Assembly: GCA_024349245.1 (NCBI GenBank)
Contig: JALDNG010000379.1
Location: 62,001 to 126,000, forward strand
DNA length: 64,000 bases
From: Neodontobutis hainanensis
Lineage: Eukaryota > Chordata > Actinopteri > Gobiiformes > Odontobutidae
Direction: 5' to 3'
In this document: piece by piece, positions 48,579 through 60,700 of the stretch
Layout: every line of letters starts with the position of its first letter
Numbering within the stretch: position 1 is the stretch's first letter
The notes under the pieces: generated by a model
Seen by the model: the letters and a program-made list of their open reading frames with translations, nothing else
What the model was told of the DNA's origin: nothing
Database searches by the model: none
Translations under genes and position numbers: made by a program

Positions 48579-51461
48579 TTTTGTAAATCAAATAGATCTA
48601 TCGTTAAGTTAGGATTTTTTAATACTGTACCATACTCTTAATTATTTCAAATACCAATCTGGTATACGATGCGACATTTTCAAACTTATTTTTACTCGAT
48701 ATATTTCGGCGACGCACATCTACTATTTCACCACAAATATATCTTTAAAGTTTTAACATAAAAAAATTTAGTTCGGAGTTATGCGCTAATTTAAATTCGA
48801 TGAAATAGATCAAATGATTTAAGTGTTTTAATCCTCTGAAAATTGTTAAGTTTCGTGATGAAGGTATTTCTTTATGTTCGACAAACTGTCCAAAATATCT
48901 TGCATGCTGGACGACCACGCTTTATGTTGAATTATTTAAGAAGCATTTTGTTTTTTTTTCATTTACATGGCATTGTAATTATTCGTTCCATTAGTGATAA
49001 TTTGTGGTTTGTGTATTACTTAATTACATCGAAATATCAAACTTGTGTGTTAATGAATTAACCAGGAAATTTCAATATTTTGTATTTTAAGTAAATTTTA
49101 ATTTATATGATAGCTGATTATCGTAATTCAATATAGTATTCGAGGTTGATCAATGAATTTTTACCGCAAGTACATATTGAGTTTTTGATAATTTTATTTT
49201 AATGTTTGAATGTTAAATATTTTGCCGAAATTCTGAGTTAAAGGCAATAACTTTTATTTTAATTCGTTGATAAATTGAATTGCTCACGATGGATAAAGCA
49301 GCATTTTTCGAGTATGCCTTTTTATATTGTTGAACAGAGTTTTTGGTAAAAATATTTGCTTGCAAAAATTCATTTGAGGGTTTAAGTGTAACTGTTATTT
49401 TACGATTTTTAAGTCATTAAAAAACTTTCAGACAGCCCATCTCTTTCACTGAATCTTTGAAAAAATAGATTTTCAGTTTTCTTTCAAATATTAATTGTTC
49501 TTAAAATAACCTGAAACAGTTTTAAATTACATTCTATAAATATAATTTTACTATTTAGAGTTAATCAGAAATGATACCAAGGTCGTTTCGAAGTGTATCT
49601 CTTGAGACAATACTTTTATGCAAACGGATGAATCACTCTCTTGGTTCATCTTGATCGAAATGGAATAAATTGTAAAATAACAGATATAAGTGTTCAAATT
49701 AAAACCTGGTTAAATACTGCTAATTTTATCGGCATTTATTAAGTTAAGCTTGGTCAAATTTTATCGCTCCTTACGCTTTGGATAAAAAGTCCGCCTTATT
49801 ACAGGGATTTTTACATATCTTAACTCCCGATAAAATATCAAAACCGATTAAAAATTAACAAATCAAAAAAATAAAACAATTAAATCAGTTGATAAAAAAA
49901 CTAAAATTATATATCAGGTAAGCCAATAATAGAATTTGCAAGAGAATGTAAAAAAACAAATACCGTTGTTAATAATTCCCCACGCGTAGAATCGCAAACC
50001 TCAAACGTCAGATTTGATTTAAAGTACTTTGTGAAATCAGAGAAAAAAACTTTGATTCGCCTCACAATCGTTCAAATATCAATAAAATTAAAAGGGAAAA
50101 AATTTAATGACATATAGATACCTCAGGAAAAACAAGTCCGAAACGCCCTATATTTGGACTGCTTACCGATATTGTCCCAAACATAATCATCCACCCTGTC
50201 CAAACAAAATTATGACAGAATAGTTTTAAACATAAAGGAGTATAAATTCGATGAATGATAACTTATTTTTAAGAGAACTTTCTTTTTTGAATTCTTTTGA
50301 CATCCTCCCTCCCATGCCTGGATTTATGCAGCTTATCTAGAATAAAACTAATTAATATCTACAGAGCTTTCACAATTTTACTCAATTTATTCTTAGGCTT
50401 TATCATTCTTATGACTGGTTAAATAATTCATAATATCATGTCAATCTTATGAATGAGTAAATAAAAACAGCCATTTTGTCGAATAATCGAAAAATGGGCT
50501 ATCAAATTTCATCTTTCACAAAAGAAAAGGTATTAATTTACAGTTAATTGTTTAAATGAGATAAACTTAACAAAACATTTTATTTCGGCAATAGTATTAT
50601 CAAAATAAATTTAGAGATTCGATAAAATCTAATGAATCTTTAACCAATCCTTGTAAAGAAAGATTAAAAATCAATATTGTAACGATGTAAAGATTACGCG
50701 CCACTCATGATTCATAAAAAATTATGGATCAAAACAAAAACATAAGATTCAAAAATCGAGCTGCTACTCCTATTTATTTACTACTTTTAAATTAATTAAT
50801 TACGATAAATTTTAATTTTGTTTGTTCGATGAATGGACAAACAATTCGTTGTTAAATAAATAAAGATGGCTGCAGTGTATGATATTGAATGACTTAACAT
50901 CAACACGTGTCAATTTTTAAGTTTTTATGGTGGTTAATTATTTAAAAGATGATCTTTCAAAATAATGCGTTTAAAATTACCCGCCCAAAGTCTCTCCCAC
51001 TGACGATATGAATCCACCGTGTTTTAATATCAACAAATTATCATTCACATAATAAATAAGTCTCAAAACAACACTTGAGCCCTGTATTTATAAATTTAAA
51101 GCTTTAAAATTTGGTTATTTGATAAAATCCATGTATGATACGTTGTGTTAAAATGGTGCTTAACATATCTGATAAAGAACCGACCTTCTATCATTAAATC
51201 ACTTTGATGTATTTTAATTATGCAAAAAATACGTTAGATAGTTACAAATTACTTTTGATGAAAAATTTTCTCAACATAATTAGACCACTCGGTTTTTCGC
51301 TTAAAAATCGAAAAAGACAGACTGAATATTTTCTGGTTCTTTGGCTATTTAATTATTTCAATTATTAATGGGTTGGTTTCGTTTGTCTACACACGCAAGC
51401 GCGCTTTTCTAAGAAAGACGGGAATCTAATTAGTTCGTTTAACATCGTTTATTTGACTTTA
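48579..51461. other. AT-rich spacer
   Basis: About 2.9 kb without a supported gene between the FRMPD-like gene and ANP32. The ANP32 promoter should lie at its right end; no motif can be assigned with confidence. Confidence 0.4.
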
Positions 51462-52208
51462 ATGATTGGTTACATTCAGAAAAAAGTTGGAAGTGCGGCA
51501 AAGACTGCGGTAAAATTCATAAATTCACTTCAGATTAAATCGATAAATTTGGAAAATTGTAAGGCTTCTAGAATCGAGGGTCTCGACGACTATGTGAACC
51601 TCAAAAACCTGTCAATCATAGATTCTGGGTTGAAATCGTTGGAAGGGCTTCCGAAGCTTGAACATCTAAAAGAATTGGACCTTTCAGGAAATGCTCTTTC
51701 CGGTGGTTTGGAACACCTCGGGTGCGAGAAACTTGAACGCCTAAACTTATCGAGTAACCGCTTTGCTTCAGTATCTGACTTTGAACCCCTGAAAGACTTT
51801 AAAAACTTAAAGCTTCTTGAGCTTGACGGGTGTCCTGTAACCGAGGTTGAAGGTTACAGACAACAGCTATTTCATCTTATTCCAACTCTGGTCATTGTAG
51901 ACAGACAAGACAAACACGGAAACGATACGGAGTATTTTTCCGAACAATCGGAGGACGATTCAAATTTGGAAGATGAATCCGTTGGTTTTTCTGATCACAT
52001 TCTCAATCGTGAGTATCCTGAAGACGACGAGGATGACCCTACATTTGATGCAGATGTCGTAGAGGTTCCAGATGACGACGACGTGTTGGATTCTGAAGAT
52101 CTTACTGACGAGGATAAGTCGGGCCTTCTCGATGGGTGTTCTCCATGCAAACGTAGTCATTCAGACGCCTTTCCTCAAGAAACGGAAAAGAGTCCTGCTA
52201 AGAAATAA
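51462..52208 (+). CDS. ANP32: ANP32 family acidic leucine-rich nuclear phosphoprotein
   Basis: ANP32 proteins are nuclear LRR proteins that act in chromatin regulation, histone chaperoning and phosphatase control. The gene is a single uninterrupted frame from ATG 51462, 248 aa; the frame extends slightly upstream only to a TTG. Leucine-rich repeats fill about residues 20-130 (IKSINLENC, LKNLSIIDSGLKSLEGLPKL, LKELDLSGNALSGGLEHL, KLERLNLSSNRFASVSDFEP, NLKLLELDGCPVTEVEGYR), closed by the family cap LFHLIPTLVIVDRQDKHGND. A low-complexity acidic tail follows (EDDEDDPTFDADVVEVPDDD), then a short basic end (CKRSHSD, SPAKK) that may serve as a nuclear signal. The acidic tail is shorter and less dense than in human ANP32A/B. 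It is the only recognised gene here with no introns, which could mean retroposition, but no poly(A)-tract plus target duplication is clear. Confidence 0.93.
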   Translation: MIGYIQKKVGSAAKTAVKFINSLQIKSINLENCKASRIEGLDDYVNLKNLSIIDSGLKSLEGLPKLEHLKELDLSGNALSGGLEHLGCEKLERLNLSSNRFASVSDFEPLKDFKNLKLLELDGCPVTEVEGYRQQLFHLIPTLVIVDRQDKHGNDTEYFSEQSEDDSNLEDESVGFSDHILNREYPEDDEDDPTFDADVVEVPDDDDVLDSEDLTDEDKSGLLDGCSPCKRSHSDAFPQETEKSPAKK

Positions 52209-54834
52209 AAAAAATTTTTTTTCAATTTAAGCGATTATGTTAATTATTTTTCGTTTCTTTATTTCCAAATTCTATGCTTTCTTTTGAACTACAGTTTGGG
52301 ATATTTTTTTATTCATGCTTCTTTTTATAATTTATTCTGTCATTCATAATTTACTGTTTGTTTATCTATGCCCGTTTTTATGTGCTGACTTATCGTAAAG
52401 TTTTTTTATCTCTCAGCTTATGGTTAATTTTGGACGGTTAATCGGTTTGCTAAACCGTGTATGGCTGAATAATTGAATTGTAATAAATTGAAATTTTTTA
52501 TTTTAAAATTTTTATGAATCCTACTTTCTTTTTCTCTTTAATAAATCATTTTTCAAATATTTTTAACCGTTTTCTCCCCTCAGCATCAAACTCGTTGAAC
52601 GATGTTTACATAAAATCAATTCGAACGAACATTTACATTGAAAATAGTTACTTGACACGATGACGGTAAATAAAACTTTGTTTTCATCAAAGTTGATTTA
52701 CGATAAGGGAGAGTTTACGTATTATCTAGCATAGCTGTTAGCTCATGCACCAAATTTATATGCTAACGTTATAAATAACAAGTTTTTTTCATATGCAGAT
52801 AGCATCGCCACAATCGTAGTTTATCGGCGATTTTCGTTACATAAAAAAATTCTGAACATAATTTATAGTATTAATTTTTTGACCTTATAAAGAGTAATTT
52901 AAACTTGAAGCTTAAATTTTGTAATTTTATGTTGTATTTGATTTAGCAATTCGTAATCAAACTAAATTTGAGTGAATTTTTCCGAAATTAATGACAATAA
53001 TGAAATCAAAGTACTAATCGCCCTCATAAATTTAAACAACAAACGCTCGAAGGATTTGGTTTTGTTCAAAGTACATTTATATTCGTGAATTTAGTAGTCA
53101 GAGGTTTTTGAGTTTACCTATTCAGTCATTCGGTTATTTCCGTGCACGAAAAATATTATATACTTAAATTTCAAAAAACTTTTCTCTCAAATATTTATTA
53201 TAATTAATTTTTTTGAAACCTTTGAAGCATAACTTTTTTGCGCCTAAAGCTTATAAGCCTTAAAATCTAATTAATATTAAATGCAGTCAGTAGTATATGA
53301 ATTTATTTGACTTTTCTATATTTGAATACATTTAATTGAAGATGCATAAAAATTAATCGATAAAATTTCATTATAAAAATTTAAAAATGCAATCCATATC
53401 TGTTAATTACTCAATAAAAATAGAAGATAGGTCTACATATTTAAAAACAAAGTTTCACAGAAATCCTATTTTTAAAATAATTATTACAAATAAATATATT
53501 TTAATAATGTCTCAATGTGAGGAGGATATATTCATTGATGTGCCTATTAATTTAACTACCCTCTTACAGACACGATCATCAAAAGTTTTCTTTCAAAAAT
53601 TTGTGCAAACAACCAAAATAAAACTAAATTGAAACATAAAAATAGATAAAGGTCGTATTTATTCACGATCTCACTTTGAAACACGACAAGTCGCGAGGAC
53701 ATTAGTACCACATTCTTAAGTTATCTATTTCATGAATTTGGGAATGAAATAAAAATATTTAATTTAAATGATTTATATGACTTTGCATATTAAAATTAAA
53801 AGTAATTTTCATTTGTATGAATTTGTTGATTGAATTGTTATTTATTAAAATGGTATATGAGTGAATACTGGGGTAAAAATGACTACCTCCTACTTTTATG
53901 GAATGGATGTCCCTACGGTCGAATCGATCTTCAATATTGACCAGTTTCATTGTTATATAGAATTTAAACAATTCGCTGAAGAGGTTATAAAGTTTCCATT
54001 TATAAATATATGAAAAACAAGACGGTATTGGAAAATGAATTTAAAAACTATTTGTCTAACAATTAATTAAATACAAAAATTATTCATATCGAAACTAGAT
54101 TTTTTGAAACGTTTAGATGTTAAACTTCAGGGATATGTGTAAAAAAATTTTTAATTCATAGATAAATATCGCGCCTATTTCCATGTTAAAATACTCGTCG
54201 AAAGTGTGATTTTACAAGTGGTGTTAAACGATACAATTTTAATTTTTACTACATAGGTAATATTTTTAATTTTTTTTCAAAACCAATGAATCTAAAACAC
54301 TTATTGGTATAAATAATTCAGATTTACAAGTTTTAAAATCTGATTATTCTAAAAGATATAAGATCTATTGACTTGCTTTTGAAACAAATATAATCACATA
54401 TTCAATAAATTTAATTTTGTAAACATGTTATAACTGAAAATAAAATGGATTATGAATATATTCAAGCAAAATCATACCTTTATTATTTTATTTTCATTAT
54501 TTTTAAATTTGATGATTGATGAATTTACCAATAACTTCTAAAAGTTCAACATTTCAATTTTTTATTTGATAGGATAACTCTAAATAGACTACTTGTTCAA
54601 ACCAGACAGTTGAAAAAAACATTAAAAACATAGGCAAGAAGCAAAATCTGAAAATCAGATTTCTTTGCGTTTTAAAATAAAAACTAGAACAAACATTGAT
54701 AAATTTTTTATGGTTTAGTTAACTATCTAAGTTGGTTATTTTTAATACGGATCAACGATCTTACATTTAGAAGAAACGAGTTGAGATATATATGTAAAGA
54801 CGGAATTCTAAATACACTCTATGGGGGATGAAAT
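52209..54834. other. AT-rich spacer
   Basis: No supported gene. An 81-codon ATG frame at 53387-53632 (contains MSQCEEDIFIDVPINLTTLL) is somewhat coding-like but unsupported by a family or splicing. Confidence 0.35.
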
Positions 54835-55225
54835 TAACATTGGCCGAGGAACCGATCAACCACTTGATTTTAACGCAAGACGGTATGTTACCAATTATTT
54901 AAGTCACATTCTATAATTATGATTGCCTCAGACCTGAAAAACCCAGAGATAGAAATTAAGTTTTATCAACCTCCTTAAAGGAGCTGGTCTAGTCTGGGAA
55001 AATGTGAAAAAATTTATATTTCAGCTGAAAAGTTATCTGATTTTTCGTGCCAACTATATCCTATTGAGGATTCTTGTAGACGTGAAGGTGGAAGGCCTTT
55101 AGAAAGAAGCAGACGCCTGATATTCAAAGAAAATGCGCAAGAGATAAGAGTACCAGAGGATCTAAGAAATATATGTCATTATAAATCCGATAATCTCTCT
55201 ATTCCTCGCCGGAATTATCTATCAT
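54835..55225 (+). other. Coding-like fragment, possible retrotransposon relic
   Basis: From about 55020 to 55225 one plus-strand frame is open and reads AEKLSDFSCQLYPIEDSCRR, RPLERSRRLIFKENAQEIRV and PEDLRNICHYKSDN. The RLIFKEN...IRVPEDLR pattern faintly recalls the segment just before the integrase zinc finger in Ty3/Gypsy polyproteins. There is no start codon, stops lie upstream, and the resemblance is weak. Confidence 0.3.
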
Positions 55226-57717
55226 AGATAGGGCGTAGATAAAATTGTATCCCTGGCAAGAATTTTGAGGCATAATTTATTCTTTTATTTGATAAAAAAC
55301 GTTTGATCTTTGTCGCTGGTTCATTGACCTTTGATCTACATTCTTATCGTTTTCTAAATTCCTGATTTCATAAAATCTTCTTCTGCTTCAGGTATATCCT
55401 CTTCCAGTTTGTAAATGTCTTTTTCCTGTTTGTATTTTTATTGAATTATCTTAGTGATTTTAGAATTTTCTCTTAGCATCCTTTCATGCCATTTTTGAGA
55501 GTGATCATTTGTTTTCGACAACTTGATTTTAGAAGATACTGAGAAAGGTAAAGCTGGGTTTCTGAACGTTTTCAAGCTTGTGTGTGCGTTATATTTTTTC
55601 ATATATCAACACTCTTTCTCTGAAGTTAATCACTAAGGGCTACCACTTTAACATGATCATATTTTGATTTAACCATGATGTTGAATGTTTGAAAATTCCT
55701 TATTTAACTTACGACTTTTAATATCTCCCAAATTATGTTTGTATGACTGAGGGTTTCGTAAGCTGAATAATAATCGAATAAAAAATTTATCTGTGAATTC
55801 ATATTGAAAATTTATCAAATTTAATACATGGTTTAAAGATACGGATCACATATAAGACTGCACAACAACCACGGGTATGGTTTGATGATGGGTAAATATA
55901 TTTAACCTCAGCCAGTTGACAAGCGTGTTGTACTTTGCAAAAGTAAAAAATTCTCCATCATCAGAAACGAGTGAACCCAGTATCCATCCCAAGAAACATC
56001 AACTTAACAGGCTCTACAAATTTGTTGCATTTTAATATTTTATAAGTGCGATTTCGTCGATTTTGAAATGTTGTCTACTTATTCGATCTAAAATCTGTCA
56101 TCGTAAATGGAAAAGCTACTTTTAAACGTTCAAAATATCTATTGAGCATGTATTTGTTATACAAACGTGTTTCATGTTTAGATTCACTATATTTATGGTG
56201 GAAGTAACATATCATCACATATATCTCAGTATTTTGTCATAGTCTATCACTAAGCATAAAATTTTGCATTTGAATCAATATATCTCCACATGTGATCCTC
56301 AAAGAGTCTAAGGTAAACTCATTCTTGATTGAATCAGGGATATAAATTTCTCAACCGAACACCAAAAAATTTCTTCAAATATGGAGCGTGTCTTAAAAAT
56401 ATAGAGGGGCTGTAACAGACATATATTCGACTTTAATTCACACCATATTCGATTGAGATTTATGACAGAATGATTCAGCTTTTCATCCAATTTTGATTCA
56501 TACTTGGTTAATTCATCTATCAATTTGATTTTTTACAAACCAAAACATTTGTACTCAATTCTTTAAGTTGACTCATCTTTTAAATTTGGGCCAGGTGTGA
56601 GAAGTACGTTATCTACCATTGCCTTTTTTCCATTTATCGATACGATTTTGAAACCTTATTTAGAAGGTTCAACGGCCCGTCATTCTTCTCTGAATATTAC
56701 AATGAACCGTAAGAATCTCCTGTATGAAATTAAATGTTCATGTTGCACGTAACTACTTTCCATGGTAAGATTTTTGTTAAAAAGTGCGATATTTATAAAA
56801 CTTCAAAAGAAAACACTCAACTAGTGATTTAAGATTTAAACTGAGTTGTTGACACATACATTATTATAAGTTCAAATCAGTGGTTATTTTTTGTTGTTAA
56901 ATATCTCTAACGTAGTTTTTTTAATTCAACAGTATTTAAAGAGTCAACATTGTTAAGTTATAGTAACCTGTAGCATTGAAGCGTAAAAATACATTTATCG
57001 TTGAAATTTATATTCTTCAAACATAACTAATGTTCATAAAGTTGTTTGATGTTCATGTGTCATGCAGAATTGTGAATACTATCCTTATTCCAATGAATCC
57101 TAAACTCGTCATAACTGCCTCCTTGTTAGAGCTGTGAAATATTGTTCATTTTTATGCTCTATATTTGACAACATCTGCCATAACTGGTTGAATTTAGTAT
57201 TCTACTGTTATTAATGCTCTTTCGGCAATTTTCCAGTTTAGAGTCTATCATCTAGCAGACACAAAATGTGGATTATTTTGTTGATGAGTAAGTTAATTTA
57301 TTTTTGGAACAAGGCAGGATCCACGGAGTCCTCTCACGTGGTCTTAGTTTACCTTGAAAATCGCAAAGTTAAGCCGCTATAACCCATGGGTAGCTAGAGA
57401 AAGACTTACTTCAATGGAAAGTTGCCCCCATCTCAGCAACGACTGAAAAATCTGTCCCGTTAATTCTTTCAATATTCTCATTTAAAAGAGGTCGACGATC
57501 ATTTTTCTCATGGATTTATTTACGATTAACGAAAATCGCCTTGAAAACCGAACCTATCCATACTGCTCTAAAAACAAAGCTTGGGGTGGTCTAGTTGTGG
57601 ATCTTATCGTGAGATCCACATATTCTTAAACAAAATCTTCACTAGCGTTCAAATTTCACATTCAAAAGATGTTATGAAAGAAAGTGGATTCAGTTTAACG
57701 TGTTAATCTGTCACCTT
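55226..57717. other. Spacer
   Basis: No supported gene. Short minus-strand frames (for example 56308-56523) have no family resemblance. Confidence 0.35.
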
Positions 57718-57793
57718 GGATAAATAACAAGAAATTAGTCTTGTTTTTTCGTTTAAAGAACATCTCTTATCGTTCTTGTTATTTATTGAATCC
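57718..57793. repeat. Imperfect inverted repeat
   Basis: Left arm ggataaataacaagaa (57718-57733) and right arm ttcttgttatttattgaatc plus c (57773-57793) are complementary over TAAATAACAAGAA plus outer GGA, with a 5-base bulge and about a 39-base loop. It could be a small foldback element or chance in AT-rich DNA. Confidence 0.55.
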
Positions 57794-60700
57794 ATTTTTA
57801 ATTTTCCTTTACACCGTGGGATTATGTTATATTATTCAAAATTATTGAAATCTCTGAGTGTTTTGTTTTGATCTTTCAACTCTATCGAAACTTATGAAAG
57901 ATTGGAGTAGGTATTTCGTTCACGTATTACTAGAAAAGAGATTGCTGATATGTTTAACTGGTGTTTTAAATTTGCTTCCAATCATGATTAACACAAGAAA
58001 CATTTGAACCAGTATAAACTCACACCTTGATGTAATCGCCTGAATTTTGAATAAATTTCCATGGTGAGGGAGTTGAGCTATATCGAGCTCAGAATTCAAA
58101 AAGAATAATAAAAATTAAAAAATATACTTCGCTTTTTGCAGCCTTGTTACTCTCGTCGTAAACTGTATGTGGAAGATAAATTTTTTATTCAATGTCATTT
58201 TATCGAGCCCTTTGAAGTAGACACGTTAATTCCCTCTATGAAACAATAAAGGGCGTTTCGCATGATAAACTATCACACAGCATCCATACAGGTGTATTTT
58301 AGCCCGCAGATAGATTTTATTTCAGATCTGTGAAACCCAACGAAAAGTTCTTTTGGATTTCGCGATGGTTCAATCCTTTAAAAATTTGGAAACTGCGTAT
58401 TGTCAAAGTTCCGACAAGATGGAAAATTGAAGCTTTTGTTCTGTCTCAATTGTAAACCTCTAACATCTTCTTTGATTCCAGTCAACATAAGTAATTCTCT
58501 TTTATTTACACTTAAAGGGTGCACGAACCATGAATTTTATTTTGCGAAGTGCAATATTATTCTATCCTAGTTTAACCATTCTTTGAGTATGTTAGAATTG
58601 ATCTCGTTACTTTAATCGAAATGACGAAAATTCTTACTCCGAATCAAAAATATTTTTTCATCTATACTGATTTGTACTGAGGAGTACGATCAACAAAACT
58701 GATCCAATCGTTTCAAGAGGGTTTAACCAAATTTGAAGAACTTTTAGTCTTACGCTCTTAAAAAACTGCGCGATAAGTGTTGAAACTGTGGTCAACCTAG
58801 TTCGAAATGCCTCTTGAGTGTCGACGATCTGGATATGATATCCTGGAGCCACTTAAAGCAAAGAGAACGCAAAAATATGAAATTAGATAAAATCCATTCA
58901 AAAAGTGTTCAATAAACGTGAGTATCCGTTCAACTCGCCTTCCTTTACTCCAATTTCATTTAACACATATTTTTTTATATTTGTAACTAATTTTTCATAT
59001 TTAGTATCTTCAGAATTGTTTTTTAAATTATTGGTTGAAATGACAGACCATGAGGTTTTCTTATACTTTTATAAGGGTCAGATGGACAAGTTAGAATCAC
59101 AAGCCGACACAATATTTTACGTAACTCCTCTCTAGTTGACAAAAAGTGAATTTGTTTTTGTATTATAAGGGAAAAACTAAAAAATGGTACCTTTTTGTAA
59201 CATCTTTATTTTTAATGAAGAAGTGTTGAAATTTCGTTTTCATGCATTGTCCTCCTCTTTAAACAGTTAATCCGATGCCAGAAAATCGAGTTTTCAATTG
59301 TTAAAACTAGTTCTATTTTTGAAAGAAAGCTGCTGAATTATAAGACGACTGTGGATACATCAAATAAATCAAACAGGAATCCTAATCTAGAGTACTATGT
59401 CTCTGTGTACTTGAACTGACCGTGTTTCAACAAAATAACGACGCATCCTGAATTTCAAATCCAAAAGATGTTCAAAAACGGTATCTTCAAGACGTGTCAT
59501 AGGTCATGCTGCTGAACAATAGTTCGTAAATTAACGAACATTTTTAAGATGCTTCGACGTTATGAAATTGAACTGCCACAAAAATATTTATTTCCTCCTC
59601 TTCATAACTATATCTTCTTTAAGATACACTGCTTTTTAATATTCTCTTTTCTTGAGTTAACATCTTGTTTCTGGCAGATAGGTTTGATATCAAAAAGGCA
59701 TACAAATATAGGGAATTTTGTTCATATGAAAGACCATTATTTTACTTAATGTCCAGTAATTTGGACTATAGAAGGCTCCTAGCACGGTTCATGTCAGCAT
59801 GGACAGTTTTTAAAGATAAATTTTAAATTTTGGGGTTTCTTTAGGGTATTTTAATCAACCCCTTCTACCACGAGCCGTACACCACATAGATGTCTTGTTT
59901 TCATTATGAATTAAGGATGTCCGTAGTAACTAAAACACCAATAAGTGTATTTTCTATTTCGTTATCATTGATCTCTCTTTTCGAACATGAGATTTCCTCA
60001 AAATAACAATTGCTTCTGAGTAATCCATAATGAGAAAAAAATATATTTCATGTCGTTTCTCGTATTTTCAAATGCATATTTGAGAATACCTACCAGCTTT
60101 TTTTATGATATGTGATAAACATAAATAAAGAAGGAGTGAAAACGTACCTTCGTTTTTCATAAATAATGTTAGCACTGATGATAAAGTCATCTACTATGAA
60201 CATGTCAACAACCAATAAACCTAAGTTTGACAATAAATTGTTTTAAAATTGTTCTTAATCTTAAAATAGTTGTGTGAGTATATTTCCCATACAATTAATC
60301 TTAACGGCTATTCTCGATATTATTTTCCCATAAAACGTTTGATAACGGATAGAAAAAGCACACAAATTTGGATAAAAGATTTTTCCTATCTCAATTGATG
60401 TAGCGACGTCTTAGGTATTACTGATTTTGATCTAAGCTCACCTTGACGACATGTAAGAAACCTCCCGCACTCATTAATGAATAAGAGACATTCGGAGAAT
60501 AAGAAAAAGGTTGATACCCTAACATGAGAAGTATGGTAAGTTTATAGATAAATTGGGTTCAAAATATAACAGGCGATACCATTTGAAGATCAATTAATGT
60601 GATGGAATAGGTGCAAGAAACCAATATTCGGAAGAAGAATAGAAACGACAATGATAACAATTTAAGATTGAGAGGATCGAATTCAATTCTCCTCAATCGA

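Noticed and set aside
53387..53632. 81-codon ATG frame
   Set aside because: Slightly coding-like, but nothing supports it beyond length, and the flanks hold no joinable exon.
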